Positions 24,408 to 32,795 of a stretch of DNA of 53,401 nucleotides are shown here, one piece after another; position 1 is the first letter of the stretch; each line of letters begins with the position of its first letter. The position numbers were made by a program, and so were the translations under genes. The DNA is from Mesorhizobium sp. CA8 (GTDB taxonomy: Bacteria; Pseudomonadota; Alphaproteobacteria; Rhizobiales; Rhizobiaceae). Below the pieces are notes generated by a model. That model was not told the origin of the DNA and did no database searches. It saw only the letters and a program-made list of their open reading frames with translations. The stretch lies in assembly GCF_020164955.1 (NCBI RefSeq), contig NZ_JAIUHG010000037.1:1-53401 (forward strand). The letters run 5' to 3'.

Positions 24408-25754
24408 TTACATCATGTTCCTGATATCCGCCGTGAAGGTCGGGAAAGCGCAGACCATTTCAGACAGCTCTCGTGCCGTGATGCCGTGCTTCATCGCGAG
24501 CGCAAATATGTGGATCAGCTCTTCGCCGGCATGGCCGACCAGGTGAGCCCCAAGGATCCTGTCTGTCGTTTCCTCGACGATGATCTTCGACCATGCGACC
24601 GGCTCGGCATAAGTCCTGGCCGAAAGCCAGCCTTGCATGTCGTTCGACTGGACGTTGATGATGAAGCCGTGTTCCCTCGCCTTGGCCTCGGTCAAACCGA
24701 CGGTTGCCACTACCGGAATGCTGTAGAGAGAGGCGGGTATGTGACTGTAGTCGGGCCGGTGTTTCGGGCCGTCGACGATATTGCGGCCGACGATGCCGCC
24801 CTCGTAGGTCGCTATCGGCGAAAGCTGCGGAGAATTCCACACTGCATCGCCGCAGACATAGACGTCCGGATTGGAACGGGACCTCAGATAATCGTCGATC
24901 TCGATGCGGCCTTCGCGATGCACGATGACACCGGCGCCGAGATCGAGGCCCTCGACATTGGCCACGCGCCCGGCGCAATTAACGGCTCGATCAGCGTCAA
25001 CACTGCATTCCACGCCATCCTTCGCGAAGCTCACCCGCAGTCGCCCGTCGGCCTCTTCGATCTTCTTGACCCAGGCCTTGGTATGGATGCTGATGCCCAG
25101 CCGCTCGCTCTCGGCACGGATTTGGGCGACGGCATCCTCGTCGAAGCCTCCGAGGAGTTGCGGCAGCGCCTCGAGGATGGTGACTTCGACGCCGGCGCGC
25201 GCATAGACGTGGCCGAGTTCGAAAGCGATAACGCCGCCGCCAATGAACACGACAGCGCGGGGCAACACAGGATCGCTCAGAACATCGTCGGAAATGGTCA
25301 GAAATTCCGAACCTGGGATCGACAGCGGGCGCGGCTTCGAGCCGGTGGCGATGACGATGTTTCTGGCCTCGATCTCTCGGGTGCCGACGCGAATGGCGTT
25401 GCTCGCGACAAAGGCGGCCTCGCCGTGGATGACGTCGACGCCGCGCTTGGCCATCAGTCCGGACAGTCGGGATGGAATGTCCCGGATGATGTCCTTTTCC
25501 CGCTCGATCAAGGCTCGCCAATCGAGCCTCGGCGGATCGATCTTGATTGCATGGGTGCCGGCTCTTCCGATCTCGTCGATCGCGTGGGCCGCCGCAACCA
25601 GCACCTTCTTCGGCGTGCAGCCGCGATTGGGACAGGTTCCACCGAGATCGCGAGCCTCGATCATGGCGACGGAGAGTCCGGCGGCGCGCGTCGCGACCGT
25701 GGCGCCCATTCCGGCATTGCCGCCGCCCAGGATCACGACGTCATACTTTTCCAT
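24408..25754 (-). CDS. FAD-dependent pyridine nucleotide-disulfide oxidoreductase
   Basis: A 448-residue protein from ATG 25754, with GGAGG eight bases upstream. Rossmann GGGNAGMGA at residues 10-18 binds FAD; the redox-active disulfide is CPNRGC (Cys41, Cys46) in GGTCPNRGCTPKK; VFIGGGVIAFELG is the NAD(P) site; VYVCGDA the second FAD contact. The C-terminal dimerisation domain is present, but the usual His-x4-Glu catalytic pair is replaced (GHAGEELIHIFALAMKHGIT keeps the H and E region). It belongs to the glutathione reductase/lipoamide dehydrogenase/mercuric reductase group; the CPNRGC variant makes ordinary lipoamide dehydrogenase less likely. It lies 19 bp after the NDH-2 gene. Confidence 0.85.
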   Translation of the reverse strand: MEKYDVVILGGGNAGMGATVATRAAGLSVAMIEARDLGGTCPNRGCTPKKVLVAAAHAIDEIGRAGTHAIKIDPPRLDWRALIEREKDIIRDIPSRLSGLMAKRGVDVIHGEAAFVASNAIRVGTREIEARNIVIATGSKPRPLSIPGSEFLTISDDVLSDPVLPRAVVFIGGGVIAFELGHVYARAGVEVTILEALPQLLGGFDEDAVAQIRAESERLGISIHTKAWVKKIEEADGRLRVSFAKDGVECSVDADRAVNCAGRVANVEGLDLGAGVIVHREGRIEIDDYLRSRSNPDVYVCGDAVWNSPQLSPIATYEGGIVGRNIVDGPKHRPDYSHIPASLYSIPVVATVGLTEAKAREHGFIINVQSNDMQGWLSARTYAEPVAWSKIIVEETTDRILGAHLVGHAGEELIHIFALAMKHGITARELSEMVCAFPTFTADIRNMM

Positions 25755-25773
25755 CGCATCGCCTCCGCCGCGC

Positions 25774-27168
25774 TCAGTGAAGCTTGATCCGCGGTTTGAC
25801 GCGCCTGACGATCATCTCGCCGATCGAAGCAAGCGTTGTCTTCGCGAAGCCGTGAACCGCCCTGAGATGCATCTTGTGCAGCGAGCGGTAGACGAGCCTC
25901 GCAACGAGACCTTCGATCTTCAGTCCGCCGATCAGGCTGCCGAACGCACCGTAGTCGGCGAGTGAGACGAGGGAACCATAGTCGCGGTAGCGATATGCCG
26001 GCGGGGCCCGCCCTGCGAGACGTGCTGCAATCACCTTGGCCATGTGGTCTGCCTGCTGATGGGCCGTCTGGGCTCGGGGCGGCAAGGCGCTTTCCTCACC
26101 CGGCAGCATGCAGTTCGCGCAGTCGCCAATCGCGAACACATTCTCGTCTGCGACCGTCCGCAAGGTTTCATCGACGATCAGGCGGTTGATGCGGTCGGTT
26201 TCGAGTCCATCGAGGCTTTTCAGGAAAGCGGGCGCCTTGATACCGGCCGCCCAGACGACCAATTCGGCAGGCACAAAGAGCTTTTCGCCGAGCCGGATGC
26301 CGTCTTCGGTCACCTCAGTGACCTTGATCCCGCAGCGTATCTGCACGCCCAACTTGATCAGCAAGCGTGCCGTGGCGCGCGCCATCTGCTCGGGCAGGGC
26401 AGGCAGAATCCGCGGCCCTGCTTCGACGATGGTGATGCGGATCAGCCGTTCGAAATCGATGTTGTCGAGATTGTGCGACGCAATTTCCCGCATCGACTTG
26501 TGCAGTTCCGCCGCCAGTTCGACGCCGGTGGCGCCAGCGCCGACGATGACGCAATGAAGCTGACCAGGCGAAAGCGGCTCATATTGCGCGTTGGCGCGCA
26601 GGCATGCGTCGATCATCCGCTTGTTGAATCGGGCGGCCTGCTCCGCGGTGTCGAGCGAAATGGCATGGTGAGCGGCGCCCGGCGTGCCGAAATCATTGCT
26701 GACACTGCCGACGGCCATGACCAGCGTGTCGTAGCCCAGGACACGTGCCGGGATGACCTGGCGGCCGTCATCGTCGAAGCTGGGCGCGACGAAGACCTGG
26801 CGCTTGGCACGATCGATGCCGACGACCTCGCCAATGCGGTATCGGTAGCCGTGGCGGCTGGCATGGGCGATGTACTCAACCGCGTCGTGCGAGGCGCTCA
26901 AGGCGCCGGACGCTACCTCATGCAGAAGCGGCTTCCAGATATGGATGCGGCTCCGGTCGACAAGCGTGACGGAAAGCCGCCGGCTGCCGAACTTGCGGCC
27001 AAGGCGCGTCGCCAGCTCCAAGCCGCCCGCGCCGCCGCCCACAATGACCACGCGATGCAGTGACTTGTCCGCATGCGAGGGAGTCTCCGGGATCGTGCGG
27101 AACAGCGCAGCATTGTTGGCGAGCACGGCTTCCGGGATCAACCGCATGCCGGGGGTGACGATCTGCAT
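25774..27168 (-). CDS. Type II NADH dehydrogenase (NDH-2)
   Basis: A 464-residue protein from ATG 27168 with GGGAGA upstream. FAD site VVIVGGGAGGLELATRLG at about 40-57, NADH site VIVGAGATGVELAAELH around residues 210-226, the AAGIKA segment and FAIGDCA close to the C-terminal third. The C-terminal amphipathic helices (ARLVYRSLHKMHLRAVHG) fit peripheral membrane attachment. NDH-2 oxidises NADH and reduces quinone without proton pumping. In this operon it could re-oxidise NADH formed by 3-hydroxybutyrate dehydrogenase. It carries an N-terminal extension of about 35 residues relative to typical members. Confidence 0.85.
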   Translation of the reverse strand: MQIVTPGMRLIPEAVLANNAALFRTIPETPSHADKSLHRVVIVGGGAGGLELATRLGRKFGSRRLSVTLVDRSRIHIWKPLLHEVASGALSASHDAVEYIAHASRHGYRYRIGEVVGIDRAKRQVFVAPSFDDDGRQVIPARVLGYDTLVMAVGSVSNDFGTPGAAHHAISLDTAEQAARFNKRMIDACLRANAQYEPLSPGQLHCVIVGAGATGVELAAELHKSMREIASHNLDNIDFERLIRITIVEAGPRILPALPEQMARATARLLIKLGVQIRCGIKVTEVTEDGIRLGEKLFVPAELVVWAAGIKAPAFLKSLDGLETDRINRLIVDETLRTVADENVFAIGDCANCMLPGEESALPPRAQTAHQQADHMAKVIAARLAGRAPPAYRYRDYGSLVSLADYGAFGSLIGGLKIEGLVARLVYRSLHKMHLRAVHGFAKTTLASIGEMIVRRVKPRIKLH

Positions 27169-27201
27169 CGGTGGTCTCCCTATCTTCCTCGGCGCGGCGC
27201 A

Positions 27202-28353
27202 TCACTCTTGGGATTCATGGATGACGATGCCTTGCAGCATGTCGACCTCGCATTCCCAGGGCTTGTCGGCGAGGACGCGCTGCCCATGCTCGTATCCTGC
27301 CTGCCAGCGCGTGCGGATGCCCGAGCGGGTGAAGTCGATGTCCTTGGTGTGGTCCTCGCCGTCCAGACGCGGCGAAAGCAGGCGCACGAGGTGCATCACC
27401 GACGGGCAGCCATAGGAGGCGAGTTCCTTGAACATCGGATCCTCGCGGCGCTCCTCCGGCACGAGCCTTCCCATTTCGCGCACGACATGCCGCAATCGAT
27501 GCAGTTGCTCCTGCCGCGCAACGTGGCTCCGGCCGCGGCTGGCGTATTGAAGGTCCTTCTGCCGCCCCATGACCTGCCAGATCGATTTCGGCTCGGTGGC
27601 GCGGGGCTGCCACATGTTGACCGCGAAGATCAGCGCGTCTCGCCTGGGTCGCTCATCCAGCACGACCTCGATGGGCGTGTTCGAATAGATGCCGCCGTCC
27701 CAATACGGCTCGCCGTCGATGCAGACCGCCGGAAACGCTGGCGGCAAGGCGCCCGATGCCATGATGTGCGCCGCCGACAAGATCATCTCGCGCGTGTCGA
27801 AATATTTGAGCTCGCTGGTGTTGACGTTGACCGCGCCGACCGTCAGCCGTGTGTGGCGGCCATTGAGGTAGTCGAAGTCGACCAGATTGTTCAGCGTCCT
27901 TTTGAGCGGATCTGTGGTGTAATAGGATGCGTTCTCGACACCGACCTCGCGGTTCACTCCAAACATGGCGCTCGGGTTCGGTTCGAAAAATCCTGGGATG
28001 CCGCGCATCACCGTGCCCATATTGGCAAAGATGTTGCTCGGAACCATCATGCGGAAAAACTCGTCAAATGGGCTGCTCCGGCTCACACCATCCCAGAATT
28101 CCTGAAGCCTGGGCAGACGATCGCCGGGCTCGTTTCCGGCAATTAGCGCGGCGTTGATGGCGCCGATGGAGGTGCCTATGACCCAATCCGGTTCGATATT
28201 GCCTTCGACCAGCGCCTGGTACACGCCGGCCTGATAGGCGCCGAGCGCGCCGCCACCTTGAAGGACAAGGACGGTCTGACGCTTGACTTCGCCCCGATGG
28301 CCGATCGCCGGTCCTGCTTCCGGGGCGGATAGGTTTTGCGTGATCTTGTTCAT
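27202..28353 (-). CDS. Patatin-like phospholipase with DUF3734 C-terminus
   Basis: A 383-residue protein from ATG 28353, with AAGGAG upstream. Oxyanion hole GGGALG at 33-38, nucleophile Ser62 in GTSIG (60-64), and the catalytic Asp219 in DGG (YWDGGIYSNTP). The C-terminal third (HVVREMGRLVPEERRED, FTRSGIRTRWQAGYEHG) matches DUF3734. All catalytic residues are present, so it should be an active acyl hydrolase. It sits 22 bp after 3-hydroxybutyrate dehydrogenase; such pairs are common in Hyphomicrobiales and suggest a link to polyhydroxybutyrate or membrane-lipid turnover, though this is inference. Confidence 0.85.
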   Translation of the reverse strand: MNKITQNLSAPEAGPAIGHRGEVKRQTVLVLQGGGALGAYQAGVYQALVEGNIEPDWVIGTSIGAINAALIAGNEPGDRLPRLQEFWDGVSRSSPFDEFFRMMVPSNIFANMGTVMRGIPGFFEPNPSAMFGVNREVGVENASYYTTDPLKRTLNNLVDFDYLNGRHTRLTVGAVNVNTSELKYFDTREMILSAAHIMASGALPPAFPAVCIDGEPYWDGGIYSNTPIEVVLDERPRRDALIFAVNMWQPRATEPKSIWQVMGRQKDLQYASRGRSHVARQEQLHRLRHVVREMGRLVPEERREDPMFKELASYGCPSVMHLVRLLSPRLDGEDHTKDIDFTRSGIRTRWQAGYEHGQRVLADKPWECEVDMLQGIVIHESQE

Positions 28354-28375
28354 CACCTTCGCTCCTTGTGCGGGT

Positions 28376-29158
28376 CTAGTGAGCGGTCCAACCGCCTTCG
28401 ATCGGCATGACGGCGCCGGTGATCGAGGCCGCGTCGTCCGAAGCCAGGAAAAGGCAGAGCGCGGCAACCTGCTCGACCGTGACGAAGTGCTTGGTCGGCT
28501 GCGCAGCCAGCAGAACATCCTTGATGACCTGCTGCTCGGTGATCCCGCGCGCCTTGGCCGTGTCGGGTATCTGCTTCTCGACGAGCGGCGTGAGCACGTA
28601 GCCGGGGCAAACGGCGTTGACTGTGATGCCCTGTTCGGCAACCTCCAGCGCGACGGCCTTGGTCAGGCCGGCGAGACCGTGCTTGGCCGCGACATAGGCG
28701 GACTTATAGGGAGAGGCGACGAGCGCGTGCGCCGAGGCCACGTTGATGATGCGACCCCATTTGCGCGCCTTCATCGCCTGCAAGGCGCGCCGGATCGTAT
28801 AGAACGAGGACATCAGATCGATGGCCACGACCGCTTCCCATTTCTCGATCGGGAAGTCATCGATCGGCGCGACATGCTGAATGCCGGCGTTGTTGACCAG
28901 TATGTCGACGGCGCCGAACTCGGCGATGGCCTTGTCCATCATCGCCGTGATCGCGTCGCCCTTGCTCATGTCAGCATCGTCGTATCGAACGGCGACCCGA
29001 TGATCGGCCGCGAGCTTTGTCCGCAGGCGTTCGATCTCGGCTGCGTCGCCGAAGCCGTTCAGAACGATGTTGCAGCCCTTGGCCGCGAAGGCTTCGGCAA
29101 TCCCTTGCCCGATGCCGCTGGTCGAACCGGTGATGAGCGCTGTCTTGCCATTGAGCAT
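28376..29158 (-). CDS. bdhA: 3-hydroxybutyrate dehydrogenase (SDR family)
   Basis: A 260-residue protein from ATG 29158 (AAGGAC upstream); a longer frame to 29224 adds residues with no homologous look. Classical SDR: TGSTSGIGQG (10-19) for NAD binding, NNAG (89-92), Ser142, Tyr155 and Lys159 (SAYVAAKHG). IQHVAPIDDFP and the WTAH C-terminus are typical of bacterial D-3-hydroxybutyrate dehydrogenase, which converts 3-hydroxybutyrate and NAD to acetoacetate and NADH. First gene of the leftward operon bdhA-patatin-NDH-2-disulfide oxidoreductase-peroxiredoxin, divergent from a LysR gene. Confidence 0.9.
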   Translation of the reverse strand: MLNGKTALITGSTSGIGQGIAEAFAAKGCNIVLNGFGDAAEIERLRTKLAADHRVAVRYDDADMSKGDAITAMMDKAIAEFGAVDILVNNAGIQHVAPIDDFPIEKWEAVVAIDLMSSFYTIRRALQAMKARKWGRIINVASAHALVASPYKSAYVAAKHGLAGLTKAVALEVAEQGITVNAVCPGYVLTPLVEKQIPDTAKARGITEQQVIKDVLLAAQPTKHFVTVEQVAALCLFLASDDAASITGAVMPIEGGWTAH

Positions 29159-29237
29159 CGTCTTGTCCTTCTGATTGAGCCCCACACGCAACAGGGTGCG
29201 TGCCGGCTCTGGATGTGACGACAAATATGACGAACCT

Positions 29238-29250
29238 CCGCAAGCTGCGG
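29238..29250. promoter_or_regulatory. Candidate operator between bdhA and divergent LysR gene
   Basis: A short inverted repeat, CCGC-aagct-GCGG, lies 80 bp upstream of the bdhA start in the 253-bp divergent spacer. LysR proteins usually bind such dyads next to the genes they control. The assignment rests on symmetry and position only. Confidence 0.3.
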
Positions 29251-29411
29251 AAATGCCGTTGAGACATGGATTCGATAGCCGACGGTCAGACCGTTGGCCT
29301 CAAGCCCCGCATGTCGATCGAGCGATCGGGTTGTTTGACGCGAGGGCAGCTAGTAAGATTGCCTGGCAACGCGGGTCGTGCGCCATGCGCGCGCCCAAGG
29401 GGAAGCGTGCA

Positions 29412-30323
29412 GTGGAGATCAGCCAGGTCCGATATTTCTTGGCCGTTGCCAAGGAGCTGAATTTCACCAGGGCAGCCGAGCAGTGCAATGTCACGCAGCC
29501 CGCGCTGTCGCGCGCGATCAAACTCCTGGAAGATGAATTCGGCGGACCGCTTTTCCACCGTGAGCGCCGCTTCACTCACCTTACCGAGCTCGGCCGCATG
29601 GTGGAGACCTATCTCGAGGGCGTCTTCGAGAACTCACGCCAGGCAAAGCAGATTGCCGAGCAATATGTGACCCTGAAGAAGATGCCCCTCAAGGTCGGCA
29701 TCATGAGCACGATCGCTCCGGACGAGATCATCGAGCTCATCGCGGCTGTGCGCGCGCACCACCCAGGCGTCGAGTTGCATCTTTGCGATGCGGACGCGGT
29801 GAGCCTCAGGAAAAGGCTGCTCGAGGGCGAGCTTGAGGCTGCCATCTACGCGTTGCCTTCAGACGCTCCCGACGAAGAAGTACACTCCCTGCCGCTGTTC
29901 CAGGAGCAGATGGTGATGGCTGTTCACCTGACCCATCGCCTTGCCAACCAGCGCGTGGTGCGGGTGAAGGATATGAGCAACGAAAGCTACATCCACCGCA
30001 ACAATTGCGAGTTCGCCGGCTACGCCGATGCCATCCTTGCCGAGCAAGGCGTGACGGTCAGTCCGGTCTACTGGAGTGATCGTGACGACTGGACATTGGC
30101 GATGATCGCTGCCGGCCTTGGCTTCGGCTTCATGCCCGAGCATACCGTCAAGCATCCTGGCGTGGTGCCTCTGCCGATCACGGAGCCGGAATTCTGGCGC
30201 GAGGTCAATCTCGTCACGGTGCGCGGCCGCAGGCATTCGCCCGCGGTCGGCGCATTGGTGCGAGAGGCCACACAGAAGAAATGGTTCGGCGAGCGGGTGA
30301 AGGCGCTGTCCGCCGCCGAGTAG
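29412..30323 (+). CDS. LysR-family transcriptional regulator (copy 2)
   Basis: A 303-residue protein; the GTG at 29412 follows AAGGGGAAGC and gives the usual LysR start (VEISQVRYFLAVAKELNFT). Helix-turn-helix ending VTQPALSRAIKLLEDEFGG, then wing RERRFTHLTELG. The effector-binding domain includes VGIMSTIAPDE and GLGFGFMPEH. It is divergent from the bdhA operon with a 253-bp spacer, the usual arrangement for a LysR regulator and its target, so control of bdhA-patatin-NDH-2 is likely. It is a close paralogue of the LysR proteins at 22676 and 32796. Confidence 0.9.
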   Translation: MEISQVRYFLAVAKELNFTRAAEQCNVTQPALSRAIKLLEDEFGGPLFHRERRFTHLTELGRMVETYLEGVFENSRQAKQIAEQYVTLKKMPLKVGIMSTIAPDEIIELIAAVRAHHPGVELHLCDADAVSLRKRLLEGELEAAIYALPSDAPDEEVHSLPLFQEQMVMAVHLTHRLANQRVVRVKDMSNESYIHRNNCEFAGYADAILAEQGVTVSPVYWSDRDDWTLAMIAAGLGFGFMPEHTVKHPGVVPLPITEPEFWREVNLVTVRGRRHSPAVGALVREATQKKWFGERVKALSAAE

Positions 30324-30385
30324 GTTTGCCGGGACAGGCAGCATGCGTTTCATGCCCCCTGGATATCCGGCTACCTCCCCGTCCG

Positions 30386-30850
30386 TCAGTTCTTCTTGAC
30401 GGTTGAGGTCACAGACTGGATGACTTCGGTCGCCATCTTGAACTGCGCGGGACGATCCGTGATTCCATGCCGCCTAGCGATCCAGTCGAAATCACTGTAG
30501 GCGGCGTAAACCGAACCGTCGGCGGTCTGATAGACCAGCACGCGCACAGGCCAGTCGAGCCCGGCCTCGGGATTGGACGTGATGAAGGTCGTGCCGAGCG
30601 CCGGATTGCCGAACATGACGAGTCGCGACGGCCTGACGTCGTTGCCGGCATTCTTGCCAAGCTGTGCCTGGTCGATGACGCCGAAGAACTTGATGCCTTT
30701 CTTGAGCACGTCCTTCTTGATGCGAGCGACGGTTTCGGCAACGGAATAGTCGCTCTTTACGGTGACGACGCCATCCGAAGCGGCGGCCGGGACGGCAATC
30801 GCCATCAGCATGGCGGCGCCTGCAAACAGAGCTTTGAGAAAGTTGGTCAT
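30386..30850 (-). CDS. Exported DUF302 protein
   Basis: A 154-residue protein from ATG 30850. A signal peptide (MTNFLKALFAGAAMLMAIAV, cleavage near AAAS-DG at about 25) leads into a single DUF302 domain: VVTVKSDYSVAETVARIK, GIKFFGVIDQAQ, RLVMFGNPALGT, LDWPVRVLVYQ. DUF302 proteins are small dimeric proteins, often periplasmic and found with redox or metal functions. It is the last gene of a leftward cupin-MFS-DUF302 set, 42 bp after the MFS gene. The function is unknown. Confidence 0.85.
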   Translation of the reverse strand: MTNFLKALFAGAAMLMAIAVPAAASDGVVTVKSDYSVAETVARIKKDVLKKGIKFFGVIDQAQLGKNAGNDVRPSRLVMFGNPALGTTFITSNPEAGLDWPVRVLVYQTADGSVYAAYSDFDWIARRHGITDRPAQFKMATEVIQSVTSTVKKN

Positions 30851-30892
30851 GTCGGTCTCCTTGGTTGGATAGCTTAGTTTCGATTTCAGGTC

Positions 30893-32095
30893 TCAGTCCT
30901 TCGACGTTTGCAGCACGCGCGCGATCGCGATCGCGCTGGCGAGAACCGCGGCCAGCACGATCACGCATGCGGTCCAGCCGACACGGTCGTAGATCTGTCC
31001 GATAAGGAAGCTGCCGGCGAGCCCGCCCGCGTAGTAGGAGGCGAGATAGATCCCGCTCGCAGCAGCGCGATCGCGCGACGCGGTGCGGCTGACATGTCCC
31101 GTGGCTATCGCCTGCGCCAGGAAAGTGCCGACGGCAACAAACGCCATCCCGGCGAGGACGATGGGAAGGCTGGGTGCGAGGAGCAGAAGCAAGCCGACGA
31201 TCGCCAGCGCAAGTGTCGCGCCGATCCCTCCCCTGGGGCCAAGGCTCGCTGCGATTCGGCCAGCAAGCGGGGTCGTCAGCATCGATGGCAGGAAGACGAA
31301 ATAGACGACGCCCAAGGCCATCGGCGTCAACGCCAGGGGCACCGCGACGAGCTGAAAATTCACATAGGTGAACGTGCCGATAAAGACGAACAGGATCAAA
31401 AAACCGATCTCAAAACAGGCGCGCAGCTCGAGGTTCCGCAACGGGGCTTTCCAGGCGGCGCGGGAAGGCTGGCCGTCCAGGTCGGCGCGCATCATTGCCG
31501 AGGTCTTTTGCAGCGTGAACCAGACAAGGGCGGCGCCGAGCAGATTAAGCGCAGCGAAGGTCAGGAAGTTGGTGGAGACGCCGAACGCATCGGCCACCGC
31601 CGCCGACATCAACCGGCCGAAAAAGTTACTGGCAACATTCCCCGTCACATAGGCCGCAAGCGCGCTCGTCGTCTGCCGCGCCGAAAAATGCTCCGCCAGG
31701 TAGGCCATGGTGAGCGTGAACGCAGTCGACATGCAAAGGCCTTGCACCACGCGCAGCAGTGCGAAGACCACAATATTGTCTGTCTGCGACAGCAGCGTCG
31801 TCGGGATCGCCAGGATGGCCAGGCTGATCCAGATGCCGTTGCGGCGATCAATACCGCGCCCGAAAAGCGCGACGGCGATACCAGCCACCGCCATACCGAA
31901 GGTGCTGGCATTGACGGCGAAGCCCATGGTGGCGCGGCTAACGCCGAATTTCACCACCAGCGAAGGCAGAATGGCTTGGGTGGCGAACAGGTCGACGAGC
32001 GTCAGGAACGCAATCAGCGCGATCAGGCCGAAGCGCCAGCTATCCGCGGCCACCATGCGAAGCCGCATCGGTTGGGAATGTTCACTGGTCGTCAT
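30893..32095 (-). CDS. Major facilitator superfamily transporter
   Basis: About 400 residues from ATG 32095 (GGAG six bases upstream); an ATG at 32125 without a good site would add 10 residues. Twelve hydrophobic segments are evident. Motifs: ATQAILPSLVVKFGVS in the first periplasmic loop, FGRGIDRRNG in the loop 2-3 position, and RVVQGLCMSTAFTLTMAYLA in TM4. The pattern resembles YnfM/arabinose-efflux-type exporters. It lies between a secreted cupin gene (90 bp upstream) and a DUF302 gene (42 bp downstream). The substrate cannot be inferred. Confidence 0.85.
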   Translation of the reverse strand: MTTSEHSQPMRLRMVAADSWRFGLIALIAFLTLVDLFATQAILPSLVVKFGVSRATMGFAVNASTFGMAVAGIAVALFGRGIDRRNGIWISLAILAIPTTLLSQTDNIVVFALLRVVQGLCMSTAFTLTMAYLAEHFSARQTTSALAAYVTGNVASNFFGRLMSAAVADAFGVSTNFLTFAALNLLGAALVWFTLQKTSAMMRADLDGQPSRAAWKAPLRNLELRACFEIGFLILFVFIGTFTYVNFQLVAVPLALTPMALGVVYFVFLPSMLTTPLAGRIAASLGPRGGIGATLALAIVGLLLLLAPSLPIVLAGMAFVAVGTFLAQAIATGHVSRTASRDRAAASGIYLASYYAGGLAGSFLIGQIYDRVGWTACVIVLAAVLASAIAIARVLQTSKD

Positions 32096-32184
32096 GACGG
32101 GCTCCGTTGCCACGTCCTCAGGCATCGCCCGAGGACGCGTTTTTTGGTTTCCGATGCCGGGATATCTTCACCGCGACGAGCGGC

Positions 32185-32667
32185 TTACATCATGTGATCG
32201 TCGTGCATCGCGGGAGGCAGCACGTCGGCGGAATAGAGGACGGCCGGGACCTTGCCGTTGTTCTTCCACCAGTGGGCAAGCTGGCCGAACTCGGCGGTCA
32301 CGTCGCCGGCCGGATGCTCGATGCCGACCTTGCAGGTGCTGGCGTATTCAGTGATCGAGCCTTCGACGACGATAATGTTGGCAGGGCGGACATTGTGCTC
32401 ATGCCACGGCACGACGCCGCCGGGCTGAACGACGAGCTTGCGAAGGCGCAGCATGTTGCCTTTCCAGGCGTCGCCCTTGCTGCTTAGATCGATTGCGGAA
32501 AGCACCGTGTCGGTCACGCCGACCGGCTTGCTGGGATGTTCCTGGATATCGGTGGTGGCGGCCTGGCCGGCGGGGCAGTCGCCTGCGAAAGCCGGGGCCG
32601 CGGAAAATGCAGCGGTCGCGGACAGCATCCCCAGCGCGAACGCAAGGTGGAGTTTCTTGGTAGCCAT
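32185..32667 (-). CDS. Exported cupin-fold protein
   Basis: A 160-residue protein from ATG 32667. The signal peptide (MATKKLHLAFALGMLSATAA, cleaved near AFA-GD, about 28) is followed by a single cupin domain: LRLRKLVVQPGGVVPWHEH provides His89 and His91, and IIVVEGSITEY continues motif 1. The second cupin motif has His128 region residues (HWWKNNGKVPAVLYS). It probably binds a metal ion in the periplasm. First gene of the cupin-MFS-DUF302 set; a LysR gene lies 128 bp upstream on the same strand and is the likely regulator. Confidence 0.8.
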   Translation of the reverse strand: MATKKLHLAFALGMLSATAAFSAAPAFAGDCPAGQAATTDIQEHPSKPVGVTDTVLSAIDLSSKGDAWKGNMLRLRKLVVQPGGVVPWHEHNVRPANIIVVEGSITEYASTCKVGIEHPAGDVTAEFGQLAHWWKNNGKVPAVLYSADVLPPAMHDDHMM

Positions 32668-32795
32668 CTGGTATTTCTCCTTTGTCGGTGCCCAATCGCG
32701 GGAAGCGGGGCATGACGAGGAGAGTGACCGGAGCGTCCTCGAAAGAGAAATGCTGACTGGCTCTTAAATCGATACCTGAAAACTATCGTGGATCA

